DNA of 49,567 nucleotides from an uncultured Lachnospiraceae bacterium (GCA_910579685.1 CAJTVN010000033.1:1-49567), one strand, 5' to 3'; numbered from the stretch's first letter, positions 7,511 to 16,981 are shown. The notes: generated by a model not told the origin, from the letters alone. Made by a program: numbers and translations.

Positions 7511-8071
7511 ATGAGAGTATTGTTGACTTCGGCGGGACTGGAAACGGAAGAGATAAAGGACTTTTTTGTGAAGCTGACCGACAAAGATATGAGCCTGGTG
7601 AGAGCGCTGTTTATTCCTGTGGCAGCAATCGATGCGGATGCCGTCGCCGTATTGCCAAAGTGCATGAATGACTTATTAAAGTGCGGTATTTTGAACGAAA
7701 ATATCACGGTTTATGATCTGCACAGGGGGATGGAGATCGGGGAGCTGATGGGATATGACGTGGTATATCTGTGCGGCGGGCAGACCCGCTATCTGCTGCA
7801 GAGAATCAATGAAACCGGATTTGACCACAGCCTTAAAGAGTATATCCGCAGGGACGGCGTGGTGCTTGGTGTCAGTGCGGGAAGCATTATTTTTGCCAAT
7901 AATATTCCGGGCAATCTGGGGCTGATTGACACAAAGCTGGATGTTCACTGTGCGGAAGGGGAAAAGAGAGGAAAGGCGGCATATCCGTTAAAGAATCCTT
8001 TGCGCCTGACCAATACCTGTGCGCTTGTGATACGGGATTTTCCGGACGGGCTGGAGATAATCGGGGAGTAA
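7511..8071 (+). CDS. Peptidase E-like protein (family S51)
   Basis: ATG 7511 has a strong AGGAGG site 9 nt upstream. The 186-residue product has the class I glutaminase-like Rossmann fold of the S51 peptidases: LCGGQTRYLL near residue 88, then the nucleophile elbow GVSAGS with Ser122, and the following LDVHC supplying a candidate His. Known members are dipeptidase E (Asp-X hydrolysis) and cyanophycinase; small Firmicute versions are mostly uncharacterised. Cytoplasmic, no signal peptide. It is part of a string of closely spaced plus-strand genes with the XRE regulator and the methyltransferase. Confidence 0.82.
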   Translation: MRVLLTSAGLETEEIKDFFVKLTDKDMSLVRALFIPVAAIDADAVAVLPKCMNDLLKCGILNENITVYDLHRGMEIGELMGYDVVYLCGGQTRYLLQRINETGFDHSLKEYIRRDGVVLGVSAGSIIFANNIPGNLGLIDTKLDVHCAEGEKRGKAAYPLKNPLRLTNTCALVIRDFPDGLEIIGE

Positions 8072-8114
8072 AAAAGAGAAGGAAAAAGCTAAGGATAAGA
8101 ACAGGAGGATCAGC

Positions 8115-8873
8115 ATGGCAAGTGTGTATGACAGAGCGGATATTTATGATCTGCTGGAGGATGAGAGCAGATACGAGGTATACCGGAAGCATTGGGAAAA
8201 AATATTTGAGGGCAGGAAGATCGGGACGCTGCTTGACGTGAGTATCGGCTCCGGCAATGTCACCCTGCCTCTCGCAAAGCTGGGAATTCGTCTGTCCGGT
8301 TCGGATTTGAGTGAGACAATGCTGGATAGTTGCAGGAAAAAGGCTGCGGCCCGCGGGCTTGACGCGGAGCTTAAGCGCTGTGATTTCCGGGAGGTGGCGG
8401 ATGCATTCACGGAGAAATTTGACTGTGTGGCAAGCACGGGGAATTCCCTCCCCTATGTGAGCAACGAGGAGGTTTTAAGGACTCTGGAACAGATGGATCG
8501 ATTGGTAAGGCCCGGCGGTTATCTGTATTTTGACGTGAGAAACTGGGACAAGATTCTGCGGGAGAGGAACCGGTTTTATCTGTACAACCCGTTTTTTGAC
8601 GGGGAGACCAGAATCAACCTGATTCAGGTCTGGGATTATCATGAGGACGATACCATGACCTTCAATCTGCTCTATACCTTTGAGAGGGAAAACCGTATTT
8701 TTCAAAAGGAAAAGTTTGAGGAGCATTATATTCCGATCAGGAGGGAGCTTCTGCTCGACAAGGTAAGGGAAATGGGATATGAGGAGATCCGGATCATGAA
8801 TTTTCCTGCAATTTTTGAGAATGTGAGCGTTGACGAGACGGACTGGTACTGCGTGATGGCGAGAAAAGTCTGA
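8115..8873 (+). CDS. Class I SAM-dependent methyltransferase
   Basis: A 252-residue protein with SAM-binding motif I at residues 39-50 (LLDVSIGSGNVT), the acidic residue ending strand 2 (SGSDLSETML, Asp64) and motif IV/post-I sequence DCVASTGNSLPYV. The C-terminal half (YFDVRNWDKILRERNRF) is typical of small-molecule methyltransferases in the glycine/sarcosine- or UbiE-like group. The acceptor is not predictable. AGGAGG precedes ATG 8115. The glycine-rich loop has Ser (DVSIGSG) where Gly is more common. Confidence 0.85.
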   Translation: MASVYDRADIYDLLEDESRYEVYRKHWEKIFEGRKIGTLLDVSIGSGNVTLPLAKLGIRLSGSDLSETMLDSCRKKAAARGLDAELKRCDFREVADAFTEKFDCVASTGNSLPYVSNEEVLRTLEQMDRLVRPGGYLYFDVRNWDKILRERNRFYLYNPFFDGETRINLIQVWDYHEDDTMTFNLLYTFERENRIFQKEKFEEHYIPIRRELLLDKVREMGYEEIRIMNFPAIFENVSVDETDWYCVMARKV

Positions 8874-8910
8874 CGTTGCCTTGCCTGCAGGGAGGGGCAC
8901 CGCCATGGGA

Positions 8911-8978
8911 AAGGGCCGCCGGGAAAAGAAAAAATACGCAAGTAAAATCAAGCGTTCTTTTTCCGGCGGCCTTATAAT
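8911..8978. promoter_or_regulatory. Inverted repeat and -10-like element before the AraC gene
   Basis: The stretch around 8913-8930 (GGCCGCCGGGAAAAGAA) is nearly complementary to 8955-8973 (ending CCGGCGGCC), leaving a loop of about 25 nt. A TATAAT hexamer follows at 8973-8978, with no good -35. It could end the upstream transcript or form part of the AraC promoter; the sequence does not decide. Confidence 0.35.
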
Positions 8979-9035
8979 GGTTTCAGGGTGGCCGAAGCAG
9001 GAATTACAGGAAGGGACCGGAAGGAGAGAATGGGA

Positions 9036-10004
9036 ATGTACGAATGGGAGAAGCAGATCCAGGAGATCGTGGATGAGATTGACCAGTGTATCATAAATCA
9101 CAGGGACGAGGCGCTTACCCTGTGTCTGCTTTCCGAAAGGCTTGGTTATTCCCCTTTCTATATGACCCGGAAATTCCGGGAAATATCCGGAATGCGACTG
9201 AGGGATTACGTAAGGCGCAGAAGGCTTGCGTTTGCGCTCAAGGAGCTGCGGGATGGAAAGAGGGATATTCTGGATATCGCCCTGGATTATGGATTTTCCT
9301 CCCATGAGGCCTTCTCCCGGGCGTTCGGAAAGCTGTACGGCGTCTCGCCCGGCGTCTACCGCCAAAATCCCCGTCCCGTGATTCTGTGCACCAAGATAAA
9401 TCCCTTCGACCGCTACTTTTTAGGATTGGGAGAGATCGGTATGATGAGATCGACAGACAGTATCAAGATTTATTTCGTGACCATACCCGCACACAAGCTT
9501 CTGTATGTAAAGAATTATGAGAGCAACGGGTACTGGGATTTCTGGCAGAAGCAGGAGAAGATTCCGGGCCAGGACTGCAACACCATCTGCGGGCTGCTTG
9601 ACAGCATCAAGGGCAAGCTGGATGATATGGGCGGAAGCCAGGCAAACAGCGGGGCCGGACAGATCATGGCCTATATCAACGACCCAAAGGGAGAGCCCTT
9701 CTGCTACGGGATCCCCCGTGCGGAGTGCTACGGGGTGCGCCTTCCCGCCGACTATAAGGGGGAGGTTCCGCCGCAGATGCTTTTGATGGACGTGCCGGAG
9801 GCGGAGTACGTGGTGTTCGAGCACGGGCCTTTTGACTATGAGCAGGAGAACTGCAGCGTGGAGAGGGACATGGATGAGGCGAAAAAGGGCTTTGACCTGG
9901 AAACGGCGGGCTATCGCATGGATGACACGCCCGGAAGGGTCGGCTATTTTTACCATGATCCGAACCGGTTCTGGAAGGAGATCCGGCCGGTGCGCAGGGT
10001 GTAA
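9036..10004 (+). CDS. AraC-type regulator with GyrI-like effector domain
   Basis: The start is ATG 9036, 9 nt after AAGGAG; an ATG at 9030 is too close. The roughly 100-residue N-terminal half carries two AraC helix-turn-helix motifs (LSERLGYSPFYMTRKFREIS, then DIALDYGFSSHEAFSRAF). The C-terminal 180 residues, from IKIYFVTIPAHKLLYVKNYE, form a GyrI/SOUL-like small-molecule-binding domain as in the Rob and BmrR type of multidrug sensors. Likely role: drug- or metabolite-responsive activator. It converges on the histidine kinase gene at 10064. Its own target is not obvious in the window. Confidence 0.85.
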   Translation: MYEWEKQIQEIVDEIDQCIINHRDEALTLCLLSERLGYSPFYMTRKFREISGMRLRDYVRRRRLAFALKELRDGKRDILDIALDYGFSSHEAFSRAFGKLYGVSPGVYRQNPRPVILCTKINPFDRYFLGLGEIGMMRSTDSIKIYFVTIPAHKLLYVKNYESNGYWDFWQKQEKIPGQDCNTICGLLDSIKGKLDDMGGSQANSGAGQIMAYINDPKGEPFCYGIPRAECYGVRLPADYKGEVPPQMLLMDVPEAEYVVFEHGPFDYEQENCSVERDMDEAKKGFDLETAGYRMDDTPGRVGYFYHDPNRFWKEIRPVRRV

Positions 10005-10063
10005 AATCGGAATACAGATCTTCGGGGGAGGGGGATTCCCTCTCCTGCCGGAGGCAGACCCGT

Positions 10064-11833
10064 TCAGGCAATCGGGATCCGGATCAGCGCCCTGGTTCCG
10101 ACATTCAGGCGGCTTTCGATGGTAAGGCCGTTCTTTTCCCCGTACGAGAGCGTAAGCCGTTCATAGACATTCTTTACTCCGATGTGATCCGTTTCGCAGG
10201 AGAACAATTCTTTCATTTTATTCTCTGGAATTCCCAGACCGTTATCGCAGATGCTGATATAGCAAAACCCGTTTTCCCGATAAAGGGAGATCGAAAGCTC
10301 CTTGGAAGGCTTACGGCTGTCCATCAATCCGTGTCCAATGGCGTTTTCCACGAGGGGCTGCAGGATCAGGCAGGGGATGGAGACGTCCAGGAGCTCTTCG
10401 TCCAGGTCATAGATGACCTGAAAAGCGTGATCGTTCAGGGTGAGCTGGATGGACAGGTAGGCGCGGATATTCTCAAGCTCATTGCGGATGCTGGTCAGGT
10501 CGTGGCCGTGGTTTAAAGAGGTCCGGTAAAACAGCGTCAGAAGGCGCACCATCTCACTGATATCGTCCTGTCCGGCAATAATGGCGCGGGCGCTTATGAG
10601 AGACAGGGTATTGTACAGGAAATGCGGGTTGATCTGGGCCCGGAGCGCTTTGAGCTGATATTCCTTGGCCTGGAGCTTCTGGACGTAGGCCTCGTCGATC
10701 AGGGCATGGATCCGCTCCAGCATGGTGTTAAAGGTGTGGATCAGAGTGCCGACCTCGTCATTCCTGTCAGGAATGATCTGCAGTTCGTGGCGCCCGATAT
10801 CCTCCAGCGAGATTTTTTCAATGGTTCCGGTAAGTTCTGCCAGAGGTGAGAGAATGGTATTTATGATGAAAAAGATCAGCATAAAAAGCAGGGCAAAGGA
10901 AAAGGAAATAATGAAAAAAGCGGATAAAATGGCCCTGTCCACCGTGGCGTTGATCTCGCTGACAGGGCTGTAGTAGTAAACCGTCCATCCCGTTGATTCC
11001 ACGGCGGCGGAGAGAAACAGATACTGATCATCCAGGGATCGGGAGAGAGTGGGATAGCTGCCGGCAAGCGCCGCCGCATCAATCGGATGTCTCTCAGAGT
11101 GCGAGGCGGCCTGGTTGTGCCCCGCATCCCCGCAGGGAAAGGAGTGGTACGCAAAAAGAACGGTGCCGTCGGCTCCCGCCACCACAAGGCCGTACGCTTC
11201 CTGGCTGATGGAGGTAAGGCTGGCAAAGGGAATGCTGTTGTCAATCTCAAAATAAAAACAGTTTTCAAAGGGATAGGCGGAATTTTGGGGAAGCGTGCGG
11301 ATACAGGCGAGCCTGGGACTTTCCTTGGTGCCGGTAATCCCCCACTGGAGCGAGTGGCCGGAAGCCTTCTTGTCAAACCAGGGAATTTTTTCCAGAAGGG
11401 AAATATCGTCCACGGCATTCTTATAGGGCACAAGGCCACAGGAGGTATAAATTTTGACATTGGACACATCGGGCAGCAGGCACTTATAGATATACATGTC
11501 AGGCAGGATATCGTTCTGGTAGGCGGTGTACATCCTGAAATAATTATTGCCGTAATCCACGTTGCAGGCGCTTAGCATATCGTCATTGTTATAGACGACA
11601 TTGGAGAGATTGATGGCGTCCGCAATCTGGCTTTCCACACGGGAAACCCCCTGCATCAGAGAGCTTGTGAGGAGAGATTTCTCATGCTCGAAAAACTGCC
11701 GTCCCACGGCCGCCTTGAGGACAAAAAACAGCAGGGCAAGGGAAATGCAGTAGGTAAGAAGATAGATCAGTAAAAGCTTTGTCTTTAATCGCAGATTCAG
11801 AAAATAGAGAAGAGAGCGATGGAGGGTTTTCAT
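10064..11833 (-). CDS. YesM-type sensor histidine kinase, importer cluster 1
   Basis: A 589-residue membrane kinase: N-terminal membrane helix, extracytoplasmic dCache-like sensor (about 45-290), second membrane helix (around 300-325), HAMP, then the His_kinase domain with INPHFLYN (His404), ATPase N box VENAIGHGL (Asn497) and G1 box CDNGLGIPE (Asp530). This arrangement is that of YesM/LytS-family kinases that sense carbohydrates or bound binding proteins. It starts 23 nt after the response regulator stop, with a GGAGAT site. The pair diverges from the binding-protein gene at 13275 and very probably controls it. Confidence 0.9.
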   Translation of the reverse strand: MKTLHRSLLYFLNLRLKTKLLLIYLLTYCISLALLFFVLKAAVGRQFFEHEKSLLTSSLMQGVSRVESQIADAINLSNVVYNNDDMLSACNVDYGNNYFRMYTAYQNDILPDMYIYKCLLPDVSNVKIYTSCGLVPYKNAVDDISLLEKIPWFDKKASGHSLQWGITGTKESPRLACIRTLPQNSAYPFENCFYFEIDNSIPFASLTSISQEAYGLVVAGADGTVLFAYHSFPCGDAGHNQAASHSERHPIDAAALAGSYPTLSRSLDDQYLFLSAAVESTGWTVYYYSPVSEINATVDRAILSAFFIISFSFALLFMLIFFIINTILSPLAELTGTIEKISLEDIGRHELQIIPDRNDEVGTLIHTFNTMLERIHALIDEAYVQKLQAKEYQLKALRAQINPHFLYNTLSLISARAIIAGQDDISEMVRLLTLFYRTSLNHGHDLTSIRNELENIRAYLSIQLTLNDHAFQVIYDLDEELLDVSIPCLILQPLVENAIGHGLMDSRKPSKELSISLYRENGFCYISICDNGLGIPENKMKELFSCETDHIGVKNVYERLTLSYGEKNGLTIESRLNVGTRALIRIPIA

Positions 11834-11856
11834 AAAAATCTCCTTTCCGGTAAGAC

Positions 11857-13077
11857 TCAGGGCTCATCCTTGCGGGTATGCGCGTGCATCTGACGGTATT
11901 TTTCCGGACTCTGACCGAACATTTCCGTAAAGGAACGGATGAAATAGGCACAGTTCTGATAGCCGACGGCCTGGCTGATGGCTGTGATTTTCTGCTGGCT
12001 GTTTTCCAGAAGCTGGCATGCCTTATTCAGGCGGAAGGTTTTGATATACCGGTTCAGGTTCATACCGGTTTCCCGCTTGAAGATCCGCGAAAGATAATCC
12101 GGGTGGACGTAGGCGATTTTGGAGAGGCTTTCCAGACTCAGATCCTCCTGATAGTGGGAGGCGATATAGTCGCATACGAAACATACCTTGCCGCTTTGAG
12201 AGCTCAGTTCCTTTGGAGAGCTGGATGTTGCTTGTGCCAAAGTCATAATATCCCGGATTAATTCCTGTCTGAGCCCGGAGACCGCATTGGAAATTTCCTC
12301 CGGGGAAGCGGCATGGGCGGCGGCAGCGCACAGGGGAATGCGGTACATTTGAAAAAGCTGCTCCCGAAAGGCGTCCATATGCTCTTTCAGGGATACATAA
12401 AAGGACTCGTCCGTGGAATCCGCACAGAGAAGAAGATCCCTTTCCAGGAGAATTCCGCGCATGGGATAGGAAAAGAACTGTCTTGCCAGCTGAAGGATCT
12501 CCGGCTTGAGGTTGCCGAGCGAGGAACTCTCCGTGCCCTGCGCAGATAAAAGAATCAGGCAGCAGGAGTCTGGCATAAGAGTGCGGATTTCTCCGGGAAG
12601 CAGACCGTCCCTGCCGGGACGCAGGCTTCCGGAGAGGAGCTGATGCATAATGGAATCGCGGCTGTAAATCGTCTTGATCCGGTTATCCCGGCAGGACTGC
12701 CGCTCCTGTTCAATCTGTGCGGTGAGCTTGGCAATCAGGGAAACGAAATCCGAGGGGTTGACAGGCTTTAACAGATATTCTTCCACTCCCAGGGAGATGG
12801 CGGTCTTGGCGTAAGAGAAATCCTGATAGCCGCTGCTGATCACGACCTTGATAGAGGGGTAAAGCGTCAGCGCCTCCCCGGCCAGGGTCAGGCCGTCCAT
12901 AAAAGGCATCCGGATATCCGTGACCAGGATGTCGAACTCCTCCTGCCGCAGCCGGTCAAGAGCCTCCTCCCCGTTGATAGCGGTAACGGTTTTGAGAGGA
13001 AGATTATTTTTTTGAATGAGAAACAGCAATACCTCCAATTCTGCCCTGGCATCGTCTACAATCAGCGCACGAAACAT
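11857..13077 (-). CDS. YesN-type AraC response regulator, importer cluster 1
   Basis: The start is ATG 13077 after GAGGGGGAT; an in-frame TTG at 13092 overlaps that site. The 406-residue product has a receiver domain (LIVDD at 6-9, phospho-acceptor Asp54 in LVTDIRMP, Lys in EYLLKPVNP), a linker region, and an AraC pair of helix-turn-helix motifs at the C-terminus (SLSKIAYVHPDYLSRIFKRE, then ITAISQAVGYQNCAYFIRSF). It is co-transcribed with the kinase just downstream. By family precedent it activates the divergent importer genes from the 200-bp intergenic region. Confidence 0.9.
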   Translation of the reverse strand: MFRALIVDDARAELEVLLFLIQKNNLPLKTVTAINGEEALDRLRQEEFDILVTDIRMPFMDGLTLAGEALTLYPSIKVVISSGYQDFSYAKTAISLGVEEYLLKPVNPSDFVSLIAKLTAQIEQERQSCRDNRIKTIYSRDSIMHQLLSGSLRPGRDGLLPGEIRTLMPDSCCLILLSAQGTESSSLGNLKPEILQLARQFFSYPMRGILLERDLLLCADSTDESFYVSLKEHMDAFREQLFQMYRIPLCAAAAHAASPEEISNAVSGLRQELIRDIMTLAQATSSSPKELSSQSGKVCFVCDYIASHYQEDLSLESLSKIAYVHPDYLSRIFKRETGMNLNRYIKTFRLNKACQLLENSQQKITAISQAVGYQNCAYFIRSFTEMFGQSPEKYRQMHAHTRKDEP

Positions 13078-13274
13078 GGTTATCCCCCTCAATATAATTT
13101 ACAAAAAACTACGTTCAGTTTAGCATAATTGAATGGTGAAAACAATCTGTGGTATGTCAGATGGCACGAAATGTACAAGAAAACAAAGCAAATGTCAGAT
13201 TATTTTTATATACACTGCTGAAAATGATAAATATAATTGAATCATGATTTGTACAACAATAAGGAGGTAATGGA
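13078..13274. promoter_or_regulatory. Divergent control region of importer cluster 1
   Basis: An AT-rich intergenic region between the divergent regulator and binding-protein genes. It holds two pairs of direct repeats: ATGTCAGAT at 13154-13162 and 13192-13200 (38 bp apart), and ATAATTGAAT at 13125-13134 and 13233-13242. Spaced direct repeats suit AraC-type response regulators, which bind as tandem dimers. A TATAAT-like hexamer lies near 13232. The binding-protein gene has an ideal AAGGAGGT site just before ATG 13275. Confidence 0.45.
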
Positions 13275-14999
13275 ATGAAAAAGAAATGGACGAAAACATG
13301 GGCTCTTCTGCTGGCACTGACAATGGCCGGTTCTCTCCTCATGGCCTGCCAGAGCTCCAAAGGCGGCAGCGATGCGGCTGCAGGAGATACGGCAAAGGAT
13401 AATGCAGCAGACACGGCACAGGGGGCGGACGCTTCGCAGGATGGGCAGGACGCACAGACAGAAGATACCGGGGCACAGGTGGATCCTTACGGCCCCGTAT
13501 CCGAGCCGGTGACACTGCATATCGGAAGAAGCGAGGACACCAACGCATCCTACCTGGAGGGACAGGATTCTTCCAACAATTACATAGTAAACCATATCAG
13601 CGAGCAGCTTGGTGTGGAATTTGTATATGATTTTTCGGTTGCAAGCGATACTTATGAAACCAAGGTGAGCATGGCGATCACTTCCGGGGAAATGCCGGAC
13701 GTCATGACCGTGACGGAGTCCCAGTTCCGCCAGCTGGCGGCAGCCGGGGCAATCGAGGATATGACGGATGCCTACAACACTTATGCATCCGACAACTTGA
13801 AGGCTGCCTATGAGACCACGCAGGGGATCAGCTTTGGCACGGTGACCGTTGACGGCAAAATTATGGGAATGCCCAACATCAGCCCCGGTGCGGACGGGAT
13901 TCCCATGCTGTTCGTAAGAGGAGACTGGATGGAAGAGCTGGGGCTCGAGGCTCCCAAGTCCGTGGAAGATATTGTGAACATTGTAAATACCTTCAGAGAG
14001 AAGAAGGGTACCACCAACGGCCTTGTGGTTTCCTCCGACATCGTGAAGGAAAACGGAAACAACACTTATGGAATTGACGCCCTGTTTGCCATGTATGGCT
14101 CTTACCCCAAACACTTCGTTGAGGAAGACGGAAAGATCGTTTACGGCTCCAACACTGCGGCAACAAAGGAAGCTCTCACAGGAATCCGCAAGCTGGTGGA
14201 GGACGGCGTGATCGATTCTTCCTTCGTAGTGAGGGATGGCAGCACCTGCGAGGAGATCGTGACCAGCGGACAGGCGGGCGTGTTCTTTGGCGCATGGTGG
14301 AATATGAGCTGGCCTTTAAACAACATGATTACGGACGATCCTTCCGTATACTGGAACTGCTACCTGGCACCCCTGGCAGCGGACGGGAAGTACAACACGG
14401 CAATGACCTCTCCTTCCGGCAGCTATCTGGTGGTGAAAGCCGGATGCTCGGATGCGGTGAAGGAAGCGGTGATCAAGACCATGAATTATCAGTTTGATAT
14501 TGACCAGGATCAGGGCGTAAGCCTCAAGTCCGACCCTTCGGATCCCTACAGCTGGACGAGCATGCCCTTCTCCCTTCTTCTTTCCAGATATGATGACAAG
14601 GAAGGAAAGGCGCTGGCAGCGCTGGCGGTTGTGAATGGCGAAAAGGACGTATCGGAGTTGAGCGGCGAGGCGCTTCAGTGGTACGAATCCTACATGGCGG
14701 CAACTGAGGATGTGGCGGCCGCGGAGGCGGCCAACAACTTAAGCGGATGGGCTTATGTGCGGGCGGCCGGACTGCTGGGACAGGAAGTGGGAAATATGAA
14801 CCAGGTGTTTGACGCATCCTACACCCAGACGGAAAGCATGGACAGCAAGTGGGCCACGCTGGAAAAGCTGGAGGACGAAACCTTCCTTAAGATTTTGAAC
14901 GGCGAGGCTTCCGTGGATGCCTTTGACGAATATGTGGAGCAGTGGAACGCTCTAGGCGGTACGGATATCCTGGCAGAGCTGGAGGCGCTCCGGCAGTAG
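13275..14999 (+). CDS. Extracellular solute-binding lipoprotein, importer cluster 1
   Basis: A 574-residue lipoprotein. The signal peptide is KKKWTKTWALLLALTMAGS with lipobox LLMAC (Cys near residue 25), followed by a low-complexity Ala/Asp/Gly linker to about residue 75. The mature part is a type of large carbohydrate-binding protein (LplA/YtcQ-like): ITSGEMPDVMTV, GMPNISPGADGIPMLFVRGDWMEELG and similar motifs. It captures an oligosaccharide for the two permeases encoded downstream. No ATPase gene is present; such systems share an MsmX-like ATPase encoded elsewhere. The substrate is not predictable, and no glycoside hydrolase lies nearby. Confidence 0.9.
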   Translation: MKKKWTKTWALLLALTMAGSLLMACQSSKGGSDAAAGDTAKDNAADTAQGADASQDGQDAQTEDTGAQVDPYGPVSEPVTLHIGRSEDTNASYLEGQDSSNNYIVNHISEQLGVEFVYDFSVASDTYETKVSMAITSGEMPDVMTVTESQFRQLAAAGAIEDMTDAYNTYASDNLKAAYETTQGISFGTVTVDGKIMGMPNISPGADGIPMLFVRGDWMEELGLEAPKSVEDIVNIVNTFREKKGTTNGLVVSSDIVKENGNNTYGIDALFAMYGSYPKHFVEEDGKIVYGSNTAATKEALTGIRKLVEDGVIDSSFVVRDGSTCEEIVTSGQAGVFFGAWWNMSWPLNNMITDDPSVYWNCYLAPLAADGKYNTAMTSPSGSYLVVKAGCSDAVKEAVIKTMNYQFDIDQDQGVSLKSDPSDPYSWTSMPFSLLLSRYDDKEGKALAALAVVNGEKDVSELSGEALQWYESYMAATEDVAAAEAANNLSGWAYVRAAGLLGQEVGNMNQVFDASYTQTESMDSKWATLEKLEDETFLKILNGEASVDAFDEYVEQWNALGGTDILAELEALRQ

Positions 15000-15020
15000 G
15001 AAACGGGCAGCTTCAGATGG

Positions 15021-15048
15021 AAAGGGAGACCGGAAAGGTTCTCCCTTT
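15021..15048 (+). terminator. Hairpin between binding protein and permease genes
   Basis: AAAGGGAGA (15021-15029) pairs perfectly with TCTCCCTTT (15040-15048). No long T-run follows, so it probably acts as a partial terminator or 3' stabiliser that leaves more binding-protein mRNA than permease mRNA. Confidence 0.55.
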
Positions 15049-15080
15049 CTCTTTAAAAAAGAAAAACGGGGTAAAAGCTT

Positions 15081-15998
15081 ATGAAGAAAGAAAAAAAGAA
15101 GAAGGTATCATTCGCAAGGACATGGCCGCTTCATCTGATGCTCCTGCCGGGAGTGCTTGTTTTGTTTGTGTATACCATTCTGCCTCTTTTGGGTAATGTG
15201 ATGGCATTTCAGAATTTTCAGCCGATCCTTGGGTTCTTCAAATCAAAATGGGTGGGTCTGGATAATTTCAAATATATGTTCATGCTTCCCGATACCTTCA
15301 ACATTTTCCGCAACACCCTGATTATAGCCGTGGGAAAGATCATCTTTAATCTGGTCATGTCGGTGTTTTTTGCCGTACTGTTGTATGAGATGGGCGGAAA
15401 ACATTTTAAAAAGATGACCCAGACCATCTGCTTTTTGCCGCATTTCCTCTCCTGGGTTATTCTCGCGATGATTTTCCGGGATCTTCTGGATGGGAGCGGC
15501 ATCATCAATACGGTGCTGTTAAAGCTTGGGATGATTGAAGAGGCGATTGTGTTTCTGGGCAGCAACAGCCTGTTTCAGGGAATTATCGTATCCACGGACG
15601 TGTGGAAGGAATTTGGATACGGGGCAATTATTTTTATAGCCGCACTGGCGGGAATCAATCAGGAGCTTTACGAGGCCGCTTCCATCGACGGCGCCAGCCG
15701 TCTGCAGAAAATCTGGAACATTACGCTGCCGGGCATCAAAGTGACCGTGGTTCTGGTGGCAACCTTAAATATTGCGAACGTGCTGAACGCCGGTTTTGAT
15801 CAGGTGTACAACCTGTATTCGCCGATTGTCTATGAGACCGGAGATATCATAGACACTTATGTATACAGGATGAGTTTTGAGAGCGCCCAATATTCGCTGG
15901 CCACGGCCATCGGTCTTCTGAAATCCGTGGTAAGCTTTGTCCTGATCGTGTTATCCAATTATCTGGCAAAGAGATTTGCCAATTATCGGATCTTTTAA
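15081..15998 (+). CDS. ABC transporter permease, LplB/YteP type
   Basis: A 305-residue inner-membrane permease with about six membrane helices. The conserved EAA loop is at about 195-215 (ELYEAASIDGASRLQKIWNITLP), which contacts the shared ATPase. The N-terminus KKEKKKKVSFARTWPLHLML is typical of LplB-like proteins. It pairs with the next gene to form the channel of importer cluster 1 and is followed by it after 11 nt. Confidence 0.92.
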   Translation: MKKEKKKKVSFARTWPLHLMLLPGVLVLFVYTILPLLGNVMAFQNFQPILGFFKSKWVGLDNFKYMFMLPDTFNIFRNTLIIAVGKIIFNLVMSVFFAVLLYEMGGKHFKKMTQTICFLPHFLSWVILAMIFRDLLDGSGIINTVLLKLGMIEEAIVFLGSNSLFQGIIVSTDVWKEFGYGAIIFIAALAGINQELYEAASIDGASRLQKIWNITLPGIKVTVVLVATLNIANVLNAGFDQVYNLYSPIVYETGDIIDTYVYRMSFESAQYSLATAIGLLKSVVSFVLIVLSNYLAKRFANYRIF

Positions 15999-16009
15999 GG
16001 AGGTTTGCT

Positions 16010-16891
16010 ATGATTAAGTATAAAACAATGGAAAACCGGATTTTTGACTTTGTGGTGACCCTCCTGTTAGTGATTCTGGGTCTGCTGTGCCTGCTTCCCC
16101 TGCTCCACGTTCTGGCCCTGTCCCTCAGCAGTAAAAATGCGGCGGTGGCGGGCAGGGTGGGATTCTGGCCGGTGGAGTTTACGTTTGCCTCCTATGAGTA
16201 TCTGCTCCAGGACGCAAGGTTTTTTCAGTCCTTTCTGGTATCGGTAAAGCGAGTGATCCTGGGAGGCGGAATCAATCTGATCCTCACGATTCTTATGGCT
16301 TATCCTCTCTCCCTGGAGAAGGAGGAATTTCCTGCCAGGGACCGCTATATGTGGTTTACGATTTTCTGCATGCTTTTCGGCGCAAGCCTGGTACCCTGGT
16401 ATTTCGTGATTAAGGAAACGGGGCTTTTGGACAGCATCTGGGCGCTGGTGATCCCCTCAGGGGTTCCGGTTTACAATGTGATCCTTCTGATGAACTTTTT
16501 CCGCAACCAGCCAAAGGCCATTAAGGAATCGGCAAAGATCGATGGAATCAACCAGGTGCAGATGATGTTTCTGATCTGTGTCCCCCTGGCAAAACCCGCG
16601 CTGGCTACCGTGACTCTTTTCAGTATTGTGGGACACTGGAATAATTTCTTTGACGGAATGCTCCTGATTAATACGCCGGCGAAGGTTCCGCTGCAGACAT
16701 ATATACAGTCTTTAGTGATCAATATGAGCGATACCTCCAAGCTCTCCACGGAACAGCTGATCAACATGATGTCCCAGCGTACCTTTAATTCGGCGAAAAT
16801 TGTAATCGCAACGATTCCGATTCTGGTGATTTATCCTTTTATGCAGAAATATTTTGTGACAGGAATCACACTGGGGTCCGTGAAGGAATAA
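16010..16891 (+). CDS. ABC transporter permease, LplC/YtcP type
   Basis: A 293-residue permease, MalG-like branch, with six membrane segments and an EAA loop reading KESAKIDGINQVQMMFLICV around 170-190. The C-terminus KYFVTGITLGSVKE is a family hallmark. AAGGAGG lies 8 nt before ATG 16010. It is the last gene of the importer operon; a terminator follows 22 nt downstream. Confidence 0.92.
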   Translation: MIKYKTMENRIFDFVVTLLLVILGLLCLLPLLHVLALSLSSKNAAVAGRVGFWPVEFTFASYEYLLQDARFFQSFLVSVKRVILGGGINLILTILMAYPLSLEKEEFPARDRYMWFTIFCMLFGASLVPWYFVIKETGLLDSIWALVIPSGVPVYNVILLMNFFRNQPKAIKESAKIDGINQVQMMFLICVPLAKPALATVTLFSIVGHWNNFFDGMLLINTPAKVPLQTYIQSLVINMSDTSKLSTEQLINMMSQRTFNSAKIVIATIPILVIYPFMQKYFVTGITLGSVKE

Positions 16892-16912
16892 AAAACAGGT
16901 TTTAGACAGAAA

Positions 16913-16945
16913 GGGCACGATCCGTAAGAGGGATGGTGCCTTTTT
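16913..16945 (+). terminator. Intrinsic terminator of importer cluster 1
   Basis: GGCACGATCC and GGATGGTGCC form a 10-bp stem with one mismatch around a GTAAGAG loop, followed by TTTTT. It cleanly separates the importer operon from clpS. Confidence 0.85.
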
Positions 16946-16952
16946 GTGGATG

Positions 16953-16981
16953 TGGAATAATTCTTCCGGTTGTGTTAAAAT
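16953..16981 (+). promoter_or_regulatory. Probable extended -10 promoter of clpS-clpA-aat
   Basis: TGTTAAAAT (16973-16981) is an extended -10 element. The matching -35 region at 16953-16958 (TGGAAT) is poor, as is common with extended -10 promoters. The clpS start is 43 nt downstream, preceded by GAGGAGAGG. Confidence 0.45.

Noticed and set aside
13242..14114. A 290-codon minus-strand frame inside binding-protein gene 1
   Set aside because: It is antisense of a lipoprotein with a clear signal peptide, without a ribosome site or domain.
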